A stretch of 64,000 nt of DNA from Nitzschia sp. pyKryTriq1 (taxonomy: Eukaryota > Bacillariophyta > Bacillariophyceae > Bacillariales > Bacillariaceae). Within the stretch, counting starts at the first letter, position 1, and the number at the start of each line of letters is the position of its first letter. Under the pieces are notes generated by a model. The model saw only the letters and a program-made list of their open reading frames with translations, did not search any database and had not been told where the DNA came from. The translations under genes and the position numbers were made by a program. Location of the stretch: contig OY101115.1 in the NCBI GenBank assembly GCA_956465555.1, positions 3,596,001 through 3,660,000 on the forward strand, in the 5' to 3' direction. Shown piece by piece: positions 1 to 10,257 of this stretch.

Positions 1-40
1 GGCCAAGAATTCTTGGCCCAGGCCAAGAATTCTTGGCCCA
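1..40. repeat. Two tandem copies of a 20-bp palindromic unit
   Basis: The unit (GGCCAAGAATTCTTGGCC plus CA) is repeated exactly twice, and a third copy starts at 41 but decays after five bases. The array may continue to the left of the window. A related copy with four differences over 25 bases lies at 406-430. Confidence 0.85.
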
Positions 41-536
41 GGCCACGAATGGGGGATCTGTGCTTCCCCCCCCATTTTTTTTTTAAAATCTGTTGGTCAT
101 TCGGACCAACAGAGCATACGTGCTCATACTGTACGCTCAACTCAATACCACTGGAGCTTGAAAACAACAACAACAACAACAACAACACAATTCATGCTAT
201 CGGTGGTCTGGCCGGTCGAAAAAGTAAGGACGACTTTTGGAAGGTAGTCGATCATGCCTGTCAAAATCTACCAGACGATCGGTCACGATATTTGATGAGT
301 GTCTGATATCCTTTGGATTTGGTCGTATGTACGGCCTTGGCTATTGATGAGGCAATACGATTGTGTCTATCCGACGCGCACGGCAAGATTTGGAGTAGCG
401 TTGGGGGCCAAAACTTCTTGGCCTGGGCCAAGCGGGCTTTGCCACGGAGCGTGGCTAGCGCGAAATAGCATTGTCCAAGCGTGCCCGTAAAGCGAGTTCC
501 ACGTTAGTGCGCGGTGACCCGCACCCTTGGATGTTC

Positions 537-594
537 CAGAATAGTATGTCTTTACTCCTACGTAGTACCGGTACAGAATAGTATGTCTTTACTC
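537..594. repeat. 21-bp direct repeat pair
   Basis: Identical 21-bp copies at 537-557 and 574-594 with a 16-bp spacer containing TACGTA and TACCGGTA palindromes. No function is visible. Confidence 0.85.
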
Positions 595-1192
595 ACCGCG
601 TGCCACGTGGCACTTTGGTCGACTCAAACGACCAGAACCGAATGTCTGGCCTTCAGCCGGTACGTGTATCACAGATGAGATTACAGTACTGGTACTCAGT
701 ACTGGGTACTGTACGTACGGTACCAGGTACGAGTACTCGTACTGTAATCTGTACTCGTACAGCCGGCCGAACCAGAACACAGAACTGGAACTGTTAGTTG
801 TTGTGCGGAAGACAACGCCGCGCGCCCTCATGCCGCCAGCTTGTTGTTGAAGCAGCATCCGGGTTGTTCAAAACCAGCCGTTTCAACGTCCGGGTCCATG
901 GCTCTATCTGTGCTCTGTTCACTTTGTTGGATCTCGAATCTTCTCTCGATCATCTCTCCTCATCTCGCACAACTAAAAGTGGACGACTCCTCTCCTCATT
1001 CATCAGCCATCAACTTGACTATTATTTGTTCTTCCTGGATATATACCCATTGCAGATCGTAGAGCAGTACAGTAGTTTGAGCAAAGCATCATCGTCAACT
1101 ACATCCCTACAAAACACACCATCAGAACCCCAAGCGTCAAGACAAACATCGAGAACCGTCCTTCAGTTTAACGAACGAACGAACGAACGAAC

Positions 1193-2350
1193 ATGGCTGA
1201 CCACGAGGGAGCTGGCTTCGTCGCCGAGGATGACGACAATGCAGACAGCAAGTGGGTGAAGAATGGGTTCGGACAGGGGGTGTCCTCGATTACGGGAAAG
1301 TTCTCGAAGGACGAGAGCGAAAAAGTCCGACGGGCAGTGAAGGAGTTTTGTGCCGAAAAGCAAATTTCGGTGGCTCGTCTCTGCAGCGAGTGCGACCACA
1401 AGGCTGAGCTCAAGGGAGCATGGATGGAAATCGCCAAGGTACTTCCCGAGCGAAGTGTCCAATCTGTCTATCGCCACGGCCTTCGACAGTTACATCCCTT
1501 CAAACGGGGATTGTGGACAGATGAAGAATGCGAGATGCTGGAAACACTGGTGGCTCGCATCGGCAAAAAGTGGGCCATGATTCAAGAGAAACTCAATCGG
1601 AGCGCCGACTCGTGCCGTGACAAGTATCGGGAGATGAGTGACTCCTATACACGAGGTCGCTGGAAGGAAAACGAGACGGAGCTTTTGAAGCGGATCATTC
1701 GAGAGCATTTGGGTGTGGACCCTACAGCAGACATCAAGGACCTGGGCCGAATGGTGGACTCCAAAGGAATCAAGATCCCTTGGTCTGTCATAAGCAAACG
1801 AATGATCAAACGCTCTCGTTTGTCTTGCTTTAAGAAGTGGCAGAAGATGACAGGCTTGCATTCACCGTCGGACCAGTTCAAGAACGGACCATCCGCTACG
1901 AAGACGGACGAGACCGCCAATGATACAGCTCGCGTCAAGGAGGCACCTGCACGAACAGTTAAGAGTGCTGCACCTCATCTATCTACTCATGGTGCTCCAA
2001 CAGCAGGTGCGGCTGCTGCGTTGGCAGCAAACATGTCGGCCAACAATCATATTCAAGGTACAACGCCGGACATGGACTCGTACCTGTTGACCGAGATAGC
2101 CGCAATGGATGCTAGACGTATGTCAGACGTCGACTGGGAGAGCATGCGAGTGGAGAATGCACAAGAACGTTGGGTGGAACTTTTGGAAGAATTCCAATCT
2201 GACATTGCTGACGATAGCGTTGTGAGCATGCCTCTGTCGTCCGTAGCACAGATGATTTTAGATAGGAAAACATCGGCTCAGCAAGCAGCCGAGACGGTGG
2301 AGGCAGTTGACCTCCCGAATCCTGAGTCACTGCAAACTCGGGAAGTATAA
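1193..2350 (+). CDS. REB1/TTF1-like Myb-repeat DNA-binding protein
   Basis: Single-exon gene of 385 aa. Three Myb/SANT-like helical repeats are visible: a divergent one at about residues 36-100, a clear one at about 105-150 (GLWTDEECEMLETLVARIG, ending in CRDKYREM), and a third at about 155-225 (GRWKENETELLKRI, then IPWSVISKRM). The order of a divergent first repeat, a WT-D/E-E repeat, a GRW repeat and a long insertion before the last helix is that of REB1/TTF-1/DMTF1 proteins, which bind rDNA terminators or promoters. The C-terminal 130 residues are Ala/Thr-rich and look disordered. The ATG at 1193 follows an ACGA microsatellite. It converges on the CAF-1 gene, 203 bp away. Family assignment is firm; a specific role in Pol I termination is inference. 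Confidence 0.88.
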   Translation: MADHEGAGFVAEDDDNADSKWVKNGFGQGVSSITGKFSKDESEKVRRAVKEFCAEKQISVARLCSECDHKAELKGAWMEIAKVLPERSVQSVYRHGLRQLHPFKRGLWTDEECEMLETLVARIGKKWAMIQEKLNRSADSCRDKYREMSDSYTRGRWKENETELLKRIIREHLGVDPTADIKDLGRMVDSKGIKIPWSVISKRMIKRSRLSCFKKWQKMTGLHSPSDQFKNGPSATKTDETANDTARVKEAPARTVKSAAPHLSTHGAPTAGAAAALAANMSANNHIQGTTPDMDSYLLTEIAAMDARRMSDVDWESMRVENAQERWVELLEEFQSDIADDSVVSMPLSSVAQMILDRKTSAQQAAETVEAVDLPNPESLQTREV

Positions 2351-2553
2351 CGGCTCATGCGCCAATGCTTCGTACTGGTAGCAACTACACATGTTTTTAA
2401 GTTTAGCAATGGCAATACCGGTACTGCTTCTTGGACAGTTCAATCAAAATGATATGTGACTAGGAGGTATGGAGATATATCGATACAGTTGCAGCTAAAA
2501 CAGCAAGTGCTAGACTAGACAATATCCATCGGGTCGAGAATCCCTGGATTCGT

Positions 2554-5500
2554 TCATGGCTTCGCTGCTTCCGTAGGTGCCGCCACGTTCCCCTTGGGCT
2601 TCTTTCTCGGTTGCAGAAAGTTCATCATTGCAGACGCCGATGCCACCAAGGAAGCAGACTTCTTGCCTGGTGACTTACGTTTCGGCGATTCTTCAGTTCC
2701 CTTGACGACCTGTGTCTTCTTGGTGAAGACTGCTGCTTTTTCAGAACATGCAGATGAATCCGAATTCTTTCTCTTTTTCGTTTTCAATGGCTCTGATGAA
2801 GTCTTGGTGCTGCCCGTAGATGAAGAATCCGAACTCGTCTTCGTTGACGGGGCCTTGGCGGCGGTCGCAGGAGCCTCGCTAACTGGGAGTTTCTTCGCCT
2901 GCAAACAAAACGCTTCAGTGAGAGACTGATCAAAATATATCGAGAAACTACGAAGACCAATATCACCGTGCAAAGTAACTTACCAATACATCCCCTAATT
3001 GGAGCTCCTCTAGCACCTGTGTGTTGACTTCCCAGTACACACCCGAGCCACTCGGGTGCTTCTTCTTTTCTGCAATCGAGTCCAGTTTTCGAGTAGCCTT
3101 TGCGCGGCTTCCAAATGCATCCGGGTTGGCGTTTCGAAGTTCTTCGATGAGCTTTTCTTTAGAATTGAGCGTGCAGTGGTGGGCAAACGTTGCCAACGCC
3201 TTCATCTCCTCAACAGTGTGCTCATCCTTGTTGCTCGACGCAGTGGAGGGTGGCTTTTCTGTATCCGGAGTTGGCTCCAGCTCATCGATCTTGTCTGGTG
3301 CAAAAGCATCCAACCAAAGCAGGTCATGGCAGAGTTGCTTGCCAGTATGGGCCGCTAGTATTTCAATCGCTTCATCTTTTTCAAACCCTTCCATGAGCTC
3401 GGGAACAGAGCAGTCGCTAGGCGGCTTGCCACCCATGGCAGGCCCAATGATGCAGATTCGATTGGAAGTGATGGCTGCGTCAGCTCGTTGAAGCTTCTTT
3501 TTGTACAAAGCTTTGGTCTCCTCATCGACATCTTCGTCAATGTCCAAATACTGGTCGTCCGCTACGCAGAACCCGTCATCATAGTCATACACCTTCGCGG
3601 CAACTCCTTCTTCCTCCTCGTCGTCCTGGTTATTGGCATCGTCGTCCACATCCTCACCAATCTCATCATCTCCCTCTTCCCATTCAGCCTCGCTGTCATA
3701 GTCGTAGTCCAAATAGGTAGTGTCCTTGTTGAAAGGTGTTCTCCCCGTAATGACTTTGCTTCGCTTGCTCCAAGTACCATGATAAGGTGGTCGATAATCT
3801 TCATGGAAGCTCAGAAATCGGTACTTGTTCGGAATGTGAATGATTTGTTGTTCTGCAAATGGCTGCTCGTCAAAGCCATTTGACTCCGGCATAACTGTGA
3901 CGTAAACTGACAGAGGAACTCTGCGAGTGCGGCGCTTGCGGCTCTGGATGGCGCTATTCGACAGCGATGGAAACAATGGAAGACATCGTTCCGATGGCTG
4001 CTGGGAGTCAATCAGAGAACGAAAGTCATCAGGTTTGAAGTCGTTCGAGGTCGATTCTTCTCCGTTCTTGGCTTCCTTGTCCACAGAATCCGCCACTCGT
4101 GATGGTTCCTCAGTGCTTTTTGATTGCTTGGAAGCCGGTTTGGCAAAAAATGACATGAGGCAGGCCTTCTGTTTATTGAGAATTTGCTTCTTTTGCTGCT
4201 CCTTCTGTTTCTTCTCTTGTTCCTGTCGCTCTCTCTTTTCCGTCTTCTTGCGTTTTTCAGCCTCCTTAGCCTGGGCGGCCTCTAGTTTCTCATTTTCCTT
4301 TTCGAGTCGCTTCTTTTCAGCCTCTTCCTTTTTGCGCTCCTTTTCTTGGCGCTTGGCCTCTTGTTCCTGGTCCTTCTGTCTCCGTACGAGCTGCGCCAAA
4401 CGCTGCATTTCAGCTTCACGATCGAACTTCAGGACTTTCTCTTCGTCCTTGCCAATCTTTCCAAGGATGGAATCGAGTTTTTTTGTGTTCATGTCTCGCA
4501 CGACAGAATCGGCGTCTTCAAGCGATTTCAGAAGCTTTTGATTCGCGTTGTAATGGTTGAGGAATTTCCGTCGGGCGGATCGAGCCTTTCGCACTTTGGA
4601 AAGAGCTGCTGATGGGAGCACTTCTATGATTCCAAACTCCCAGCGCCACATCCGATCGACAGATTCATCTTCGTATTTGCCTACGACATCGTTTTTGAAG
4701 GCTGAAGCACTGTCGAGGTATGGTTTACGTTCGGCAATTAGTTTGATCTTGGCGCTGACCGAGTCTTCGGACCATTCTTTTTGGTGGCATTCTTGCAGCT
4801 TTTTGCAGACTGTCGACGCAAGCTTGGAGAGGGGCAAAGTACTACAGCATCAAAAGACAAACAATTTGGTGAGACAACAGCAACGCAGAGGGTAGCACGA
4901 CTGGATGAAAGCAAATATCGTACCTTCCCTCAATCAGGAGAGCCATATTCTTCACGACAGCGTCTGGGAATTCATCCTCCGACGAGAGATCGATGTTCGA
5001 CTCGAGTTCGGGCATGTCAAAGTCTTCGTCGTCGACTCCCTCCCGAGCTTCCTGAACCAGCTCTTCGAATCGTTGTTGGCAACGCCTTTTCATTTCAGAA
5101 TGCTTCTCCAGCAAAGCCTTACGATCTTCGGAGAGCTCTACGATGGGCTTTTCCGGGGCCGGGTCTGCCTTGTCGCCATCCCTGGACTCACTGATCTCAA
5201 CGACCTCTTGCTCCACAGCAGTGCCCAGAGATGCCTTCTTTGCTTTCGAGGCTGCGTTGTTTTTCGGCGCGGTAGCCTTCGGAGCCTTGGGCGCGGCAAC
5301 GGCAGTGTCTGATTCTTCGGACACAACAACGACCTCACTGTCATCGCTTGCTGCTGCCGGGAGATTCTGAAGGGACTCTGTGGGCGTCGTCATTGGTTTG
5401 GTGGGTTTGACTACATCCTCCACCGGAGCATTCGTCGTGTTGACGGAAGCAGCATCAGTATTGCCGCATGGTTCCGCCTTGTCAGCTGGTGCTTCAACAG

Positions 5501-6056
5501 CCATGCTCTCTGTCTCACACTTCTCCACGCTTTGTGTCTTCACTGGCGTGGCTGCCTTCTTTGCCGGGGCCGAAGAATCGCAAGTCGGTGAGGAAGATTG
5601 GGGAGCCTTCGAGGCCACGGGCGAGCGTTTGACGTTGGAAGGCAGCAACGGCGGCTTCTGTCCGGGGGGCACCTTGTGAAAGAAGTTGCTCAAATTCATT
5701 TGATTCACCTTCTTTTGCTGCTTCTTCTTACTGGTCGGTGTCGTCTCATTCGGAGTAACACGCCGCTTCTTTGAGGCAGACGAAGGAGGGGCCAGCTTGG
5801 CGGAGGTATCTACTCCAATTGCGCTGTTGTTGTTGCAGCTGCTGGACGGAGCAGCAGCGCGATTGGAGTCGTCGTCATCCTCCACTTCCGTGACTGCCGA
5901 CTTGCGCTTACAAGATAACACTTCGTCGACATCGGAATCACTCATTTCAACAGTTTTGTCATCGTCGTCTTCGTCTGCTGTCGCATTGGGCGCCATGGCA
6001 GCATTTTCGAAGGGGTGGGCGTTGACAACAACCTCTACCACTTGCAAAGACGGCAT
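2554..6056 (-). CDS. CHAF1A: Chromatin assembly factor 1, large (p150/CAC1) subunit
   Basis: Three exons on the minus strand: 6056-4924, 4841-2984 and 2898-2554 (GT-AG introns of 82 and 85 bp, frame kept), giving about 1111 aa. An upstream in-frame GTG at 6065 is not used as the start. CAF-1 deposits H3-H4 behind replication forks and is recruited by PCNA. Visible parts: a disordered N-terminus with a canonical PIP box (QMNLSNFF, about residues 119-126), a long charged KER-type coiled coil (about 514-594), a second PIP-like motif (QKACLMSFFAKP, about 602-613), the conserved FHEDYRPPYHGTW block, and an Asp/Glu-rich region just after it. The KER plus ED architecture and the YRPPYxGTW motif are diagnostic of the p150 family. 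The Lys/Ser-rich tail ends with MMNFLQPRKK. Confidence 0.93.
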
Positions 6057-6785
6057 CTCGGTCACCGTACTTCAAATATACTCAAACCTACTATTGGAAA
6101 TGACAATGGACTACAACAATGGCTTTCTGTCTGTTTTTGGAAGGCAATGAAGGTTTCGAGAGGTTGGTGTGTGCTACAACTTGCTTCCGGTGATGGTGCT
6201 TTGATCATTGTGGGCCGGTGGGAAGATGGGTCGGTGGCATTGCGAGTTGCGAGCGATGCGACCCTGCGTCGTTTCTACGAGCAGTAGAAAATCAACGAGT
6301 ATCTCTACATACGAAGATCCTCGTAGAAAGCCTACCAGAAAAGTCTGCCGATTTTTTTGGGGGGAGCGTGACACCCCACTCAAGATTTTGGCGCGTTCCA
6401 TAAAAGGCCTAAGGGAGTGCTTTTTCGAGTTTTGTTTTATCCTTTTAGTCGACTATTTGGAATAACCTTATCTTCTTCCGACACGTCATCATTGCCGAGA
6501 TAATACGAGACGAAAATACAGAAGATGTACGCACGACAGTCCAACGTCGTCGTCACAACAACCAACAACCGCCTCTCTCTCTTCTCTCGCCCATCATCTC
6601 TCCTTCTTTCGTCTTCCACCTTCCACTCATTTCTACTTTTCTCAATTGTATTTCCAACTTTCCGCCACACTGGTGAAGTAGTCCTGAGTTTTCTATACTG
6701 CACATAGTCTGAAAGTTCCAGGCTGTTCCTTTCGGCATAGTCATTTTCAATACTGATACGAATACGAGATTGTTGTGCTCCAACC
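6057..6785. promoter_or_regulatory. Divergent promoter region, CAF-1 / K+ channel
   Basis: A 729-bp spacer between two divergently transcribed genes, so it should hold both promoters. CT-rich runs (about 6570-6620) precede the channel gene. No TATA box or other firm motif is recognised. Confidence 0.5.
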
Positions 6786-8153
6786 ATGGTGACCTTTTCT
6801 ACTGGCACCACTACAACGACAGCATGGAGGTGGTACCAGTACTACCATCTATTGTCTTTCGGTCTTCTATATTCGACTGTGGCAGGATTCTCTCCGATCT
6901 TTTTGTCAAGGAGCTCCAATCGGGTTTCGTGTCCCTCCAACGAAGCTTGGCGATCCTTGTCACCGTCTCTGCTCTCACTCCGCGATCAGGTAGATGCAGA
7001 AGAAAAAGAATCATCACCAGCATCATCATCGACTGATTTTCGGGCAGTCATTGACAATTTCATCGACGACTTGAAGGACAATAAGAAGCAAGACTCCGAT
7101 GGCCCTGCATTTTGCGTCATTGATTTTGATAACATCAGCGCTCCCTATATGAGTCGAATGGATAGTGAATCGACATTTCTGGAATTCACAGAAGATGGGC
7201 TTTGTGTACCTGCAGGGCCAGTGGGTCAATTCAAAGAACGTCTCGCCAATATACTCGGAGAACCCTTTGTCGAGCTTATTATTGCGGCATCCGTTGTAAT
7301 CAACAGTCTGCTGGTGGCACTAGGTACCTTGGATTCGCTAGATCCTTACATGGATTGGATTCGAAATGCCGAACTTTTTGTTTCAATTGTGTTCTGCCTG
7401 GACTTTCTGGGTCGATGGGTCTCCAGCAGCAAAGAATATGGAAAACATGTTTGGAACGCGCAATTCGCTTTGGATGTGGTAGTTGTGATCTTCCCTTTGA
7501 TGGTGGGGTTGACATCTCCTTCCTTTTGGAATGATACTCCATTGCCCTCTGGATTAACAAGTCCCTCAGGACTCGTTAACTTGGAACTGTTACGAGTGCT
7601 AAGGCTACGAAGGGTCCTTCGAGACTTGAACACGTTCGAACGCTTCGCGGAGCGAGCACTCCTCGGGTATGTGAGCGAACGGTCCGTGAATCTTGTCCAA
7701 GAATGGCAACTGCAATTGGCAAGAGTTTTACTATCCCTATTTACTCTGGTTTCTGTATCGACGGGTCTCATCTACACGGCGGAGAACGCCGTCAACCCAA
7801 CCATCAATAACTATTTCGACGCGCTTTATTTCGGATTGACGACGTTGACGACTGTGGGCTTTGGTGATATTTCACCGATTACATGGCAGGGCAAACTCAT
7901 TGTTTGTGGTAGTATTCTTGTGGGCGTGGCAGTGGTACCAGCTCAAGCTGCGGCATTGGTGGAAGCTCTCCTGGAACGAGAAGATATCAAACGAAAGTCG
8001 CGAAAACGGTCGTCCAAGCAGGTGGCTCCGAATGGTTCCTCTCCCGACGAGGTACTAGCCTTGGATACGAGTAAAGCTTGTCCCGAGTGTGGCGCTCCAT
8101 TTCACTGGACTAACGCACAATACTGCTATTCCTGTGGAGAGGAGTTGGATTAA
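6786..8153 (+). CDS. Six-TM voltage-gated-type K+ channel with plastid-type leader and zinc-ribbon tail
   Basis: Intronless, 455 aa. The core is a K+ channel subunit: S1 at about 160-180, S2-S3 at about 195-240, an Arg-rich S4 (LLRVLRLRRVLRDL, about 268-281), S5 at about 310-330, and the selectivity filter TTVGFGD (355-361), followed by S6. The N-terminus has a hydrophobic segment ending STVAGF (residues 30-35), resembling the diatom ASAF cleavage site of plastid-bound preproteins, followed by a Ser/Arg-rich stretch. The C-terminus carries two CxxC pairs (CPECG and CYSCG), a small zinc ribbon, unusual for this channel class. It ends 25 bp from the convergent hydrolase gene. Channel identity is secure; plastid location is inferred from the leader. 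Confidence 0.92.
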   Translation: MVTFSTGTTTTTAWRWYQYYHLLSFGLLYSTVAGFSPIFLSRSSNRVSCPSNEAWRSLSPSLLSLRDQVDAEEKESSPASSSTDFRAVIDNFIDDLKDNKKQDSDGPAFCVIDFDNISAPYMSRMDSESTFLEFTEDGLCVPAGPVGQFKERLANILGEPFVELIIAASVVINSLLVALGTLDSLDPYMDWIRNAELFVSIVFCLDFLGRWVSSSKEYGKHVWNAQFALDVVVVIFPLMVGLTSPSFWNDTPLPSGLTSPSGLVNLELLRVLRLRRVLRDLNTFERFAERALLGYVSERSVNLVQEWQLQLARVLLSLFTLVSVSTGLIYTAENAVNPTINNYFDALYFGLTTLTTVGFGDISPITWQGKLIVCGSILVGVAVVPAQAAALVEALLEREDIKRKSRKRSSKQVAPNGSSPDEVLALDTSKACPECGAPFHWTNAQYCYSCGEELD

Positions 8154-8178
8154 AAAAATCAATCAGCAACTCCTCTTT

Positions 8179-9348
8179 TCAATCTCCAACAGACCCATCC
8201 GATGGCGCACCGACTGGTGAAAGCAAAAAGGCCAGTACGCTGGAATGATGCTCTGAGGTCATGCCATGATACGCATGACAAGTCCGTACTTCCTGTTCTA
8301 TGGCCGCCCAAGTCCAGGAATGACCCGATGAAGCCAGTGCTGTTTGAAAGTAGAGCTCGTTCGTTTGGGAATCCAATCCCAGGGTTTCAAACAAGGTCTG
8401 CCACTGTCCAGAGATCAAATCTTCAGCTACAAACCCGTCCTTGTCCAAGAGTTGGGAGTAATCCTTTTGAAGCAATTCAAAAAAGCTATCACAGTCGTTG
8501 GCTAGCATCTCCGGAAAACGCCCTGTACAAAGTGACTTTGTAAAGGGTCTAGGGGAGACCCGAAAGATCTGAGAAGGGATCTCTTTCTGCACAAGCTCAT
8601 TGTAGTTGCTTCGCATTTCTTTGAGCATTAATTTGTCGCGTGGCATTGTCACGAAAGCAGTTGGAATCATCGCTCTATCTTCGATATCAGCTGGTAGAAA
8701 CCCCTGAGGCGTATTATAGACGACCATACTTTCCAATTTTAGTTCCTTGTGCACGAAAAATAGGAATGAGCCTCCCGAGGACATGCCAAGTCCATACCTA
8801 GAAACGGTCTCCAAACCATGCGTCCTTGCCCATTCGTCCACAACATTGCCGACCCAAGACACGTCTTTTTGGGTGAAGCAGCCCGAATCTCGATCCTGGG
8901 ACGTCAAAGCCAATACCGCTAATCCTTGCTTCAGGGCATCTTGAGCGAGGATTCGATCTTCGGGTAAATGAAAGAACTCTAGCCCTGACCGTTTACATGA
9001 ATGCAAAACAATTAACACCCCTTTTGCTTTTCTGAAGGTCTTCGGAAGCATGAAATAATGGTTTTCTCCCTGAATAAGCTCTTGTATCGGCTTCAGTGGA
9101 ACCGTCACAATCTCATCGGTTTTCGCCACAATTTTCCCCTGGCTGTGCGAGTAATGCTCAATCACTTCTGGGAAGCTCGACATCGTAAACGCCATTATAC
9201 AAAGCAATAATACCACAACCAACGTCATTCGGTGCCTGGTGGTTTGCAGTCCCCTACTTATACCGGTATGTGCTGCTGGTTCGGGGTTACTGGTGGTAGA
9301 GGCAGTGGATTTGTTGTCATCTTTGAGGTTCCGAAGTTCCAACGACAT
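8179..9348 (-). CDS. Type II membrane-anchored alpha/beta-hydrolase-like protein
   Basis: 389 aa from the first ATG at 9348 (a GTG at 9429 opens the frame further upstream). One transmembrane segment (about residues 41-58) precedes an alpha/beta-hydrolase-like domain: a beta strand GVLIVLHSC (about 110-118), a stretch with LAVLALTSQDRDSGCF, and the nucleophile elbow GMSSGG with the candidate catalytic serine at about residue 190. A late His in SSGHSW or CHAYHG could complete a triad. The orientation suggests a lumenal or extracellular catalytic domain. The exact substrate is unknown; a polysaccharide- or lipid-esterase-like role cannot be told apart. Confidence 0.8.
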   Translation of the reverse strand: MSLELRNLKDDNKSTASTTSNPEPAAHTGISRGLQTTRHRMTLVVVLLLCIMAFTMSSFPEVIEHYSHSQGKIVAKTDEIVTVPLKPIQELIQGENHYFMLPKTFRKAKGVLIVLHSCKRSGLEFFHLPEDRILAQDALKQGLAVLALTSQDRDSGCFTQKDVSWVGNVVDEWARTHGLETVSRYGLGMSSGGSFLFFVHKELKLESMVVYNTPQGFLPADIEDRAMIPTAFVTMPRDKLMLKEMRSNYNELVQKEIPSQIFRVSPRPFTKSLCTGRFPEMLANDCDSFFELLQKDYSQLLDKDGFVAEDLISGQWQTLFETLGLDSQTNELYFQTALASSGHSWTWAAIEQEVRTCHAYHGMTSEHHSSVLAFLLSPVGAPSDGSVGD

Positions 9349-10257
9349 GGCGCCACGCGTCTCACCCTCCCGGACGCCTATCAAGTCTTTGTCAAGGCGG
9401 GAAGTCGCCTCTCTGCCAGAACAACTCACACTTCTCTTTCCAAATAATAATCACTAGAATTCAAGCTAGCTGTTAGCAAGGTCTTTGACGAGCTGCCCAA
9501 CTGCACAAGACAACTGCAGGGAGAAGAATTGATATTGTAAAAGTATTCTGGTAGACTGCTCGTATTAGTTGACCATCATCCACCATCGTCAACCAATCAA
9601 CCCAGCAGCCAGCAGCAACACCACGTGAAAGACCCAGAAGACCGGCAACCGGCCATCACCGTGTGTTCTCTCGCCGATTTTGTCGTCCGAGAGACGAGCG
9701 CTTGCGTGCATGCATGCAGGTGTGAGCAGCATGAGCAGGCATGCAAATGTCCGTTCCAGGTGTTCTACAATGTCCGTTAACAAAACACCACCGTTCGTAC
9801 AGTACGAGTACTGTACCGTACTACCGTACGAGTTCTGTACTCCTACCGGTAACGTACAGACAGTAAACACCATTCCCAACGAAGTCGTCGGCGATGACTG
9901 CCTGTGCGAAAAACACAAAACACCGAGGAGACAGGAGACACAAAAAATCAAACATCATTGTTGATTATTGTCGTCGCCTTCGGCAAAATTACTGTACTGT
10001 AGTACATGATTCATACCCTCTCCATATAATCCAACCATACCATTTCTGTCAGTACAAGTACAGTACAAGTACTGTAGTACTTTGGCGTCCTTGTTTCTTC
10101 CTCGGTTCAGAATTCCTTGCATCGGCAAGCCTACACGAGCAAACTAGTCGACCAATCTTTCCGACCTCCAACTCGGAATTCAACGATTCCTCCTGCTGTG
10201 CTGGTTTTCCTCGTCGAGCGACGAATTGAGAAACAATAACATCCCATCACCATCAGC
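9349..10257. promoter_or_regulatory. Divergent promoter region with GTAC palindromes
   Basis: A 909-bp spacer between divergent genes. It contains a GCATGCATGCA run near 9706-9718 and GTAC-rich inverted repeats at about 9795-9855 and 10050-10080. No gene seen. Confidence 0.5.

Larger units (their letters stand above)
1..1192. other. Left-edge non-coding stretch with palindromic repeats
   Basis: No convincing gene. It opens with two perfect 20-bp copies of a unit containing the palindrome GGCCAAGAATTCTTGGCC (1-40) and carries a degenerate third copy at 406-430. A 21-bp direct repeat lies at 537-557 and 574-594, separated by a TACCGGTA palindrome. An inverted repeat with AGATTACAGTAC arms brackets GTAC-rich DNA at about 672-755. 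The last few hundred bases are CT-rich and end in an ACGA microsatellite (about 1170-1192) touching the start codon of the Myb gene, so they are probably its promoter and 5' UTR. Short open frames here have no recognisable protein features. Confidence 0.6.

Noticed and set aside
9589-9964. Opposing open frames of 94 and 120 codons
   Set aside because: Composed of GTAC and CATG repeats in a promoter spacer; no protein features.
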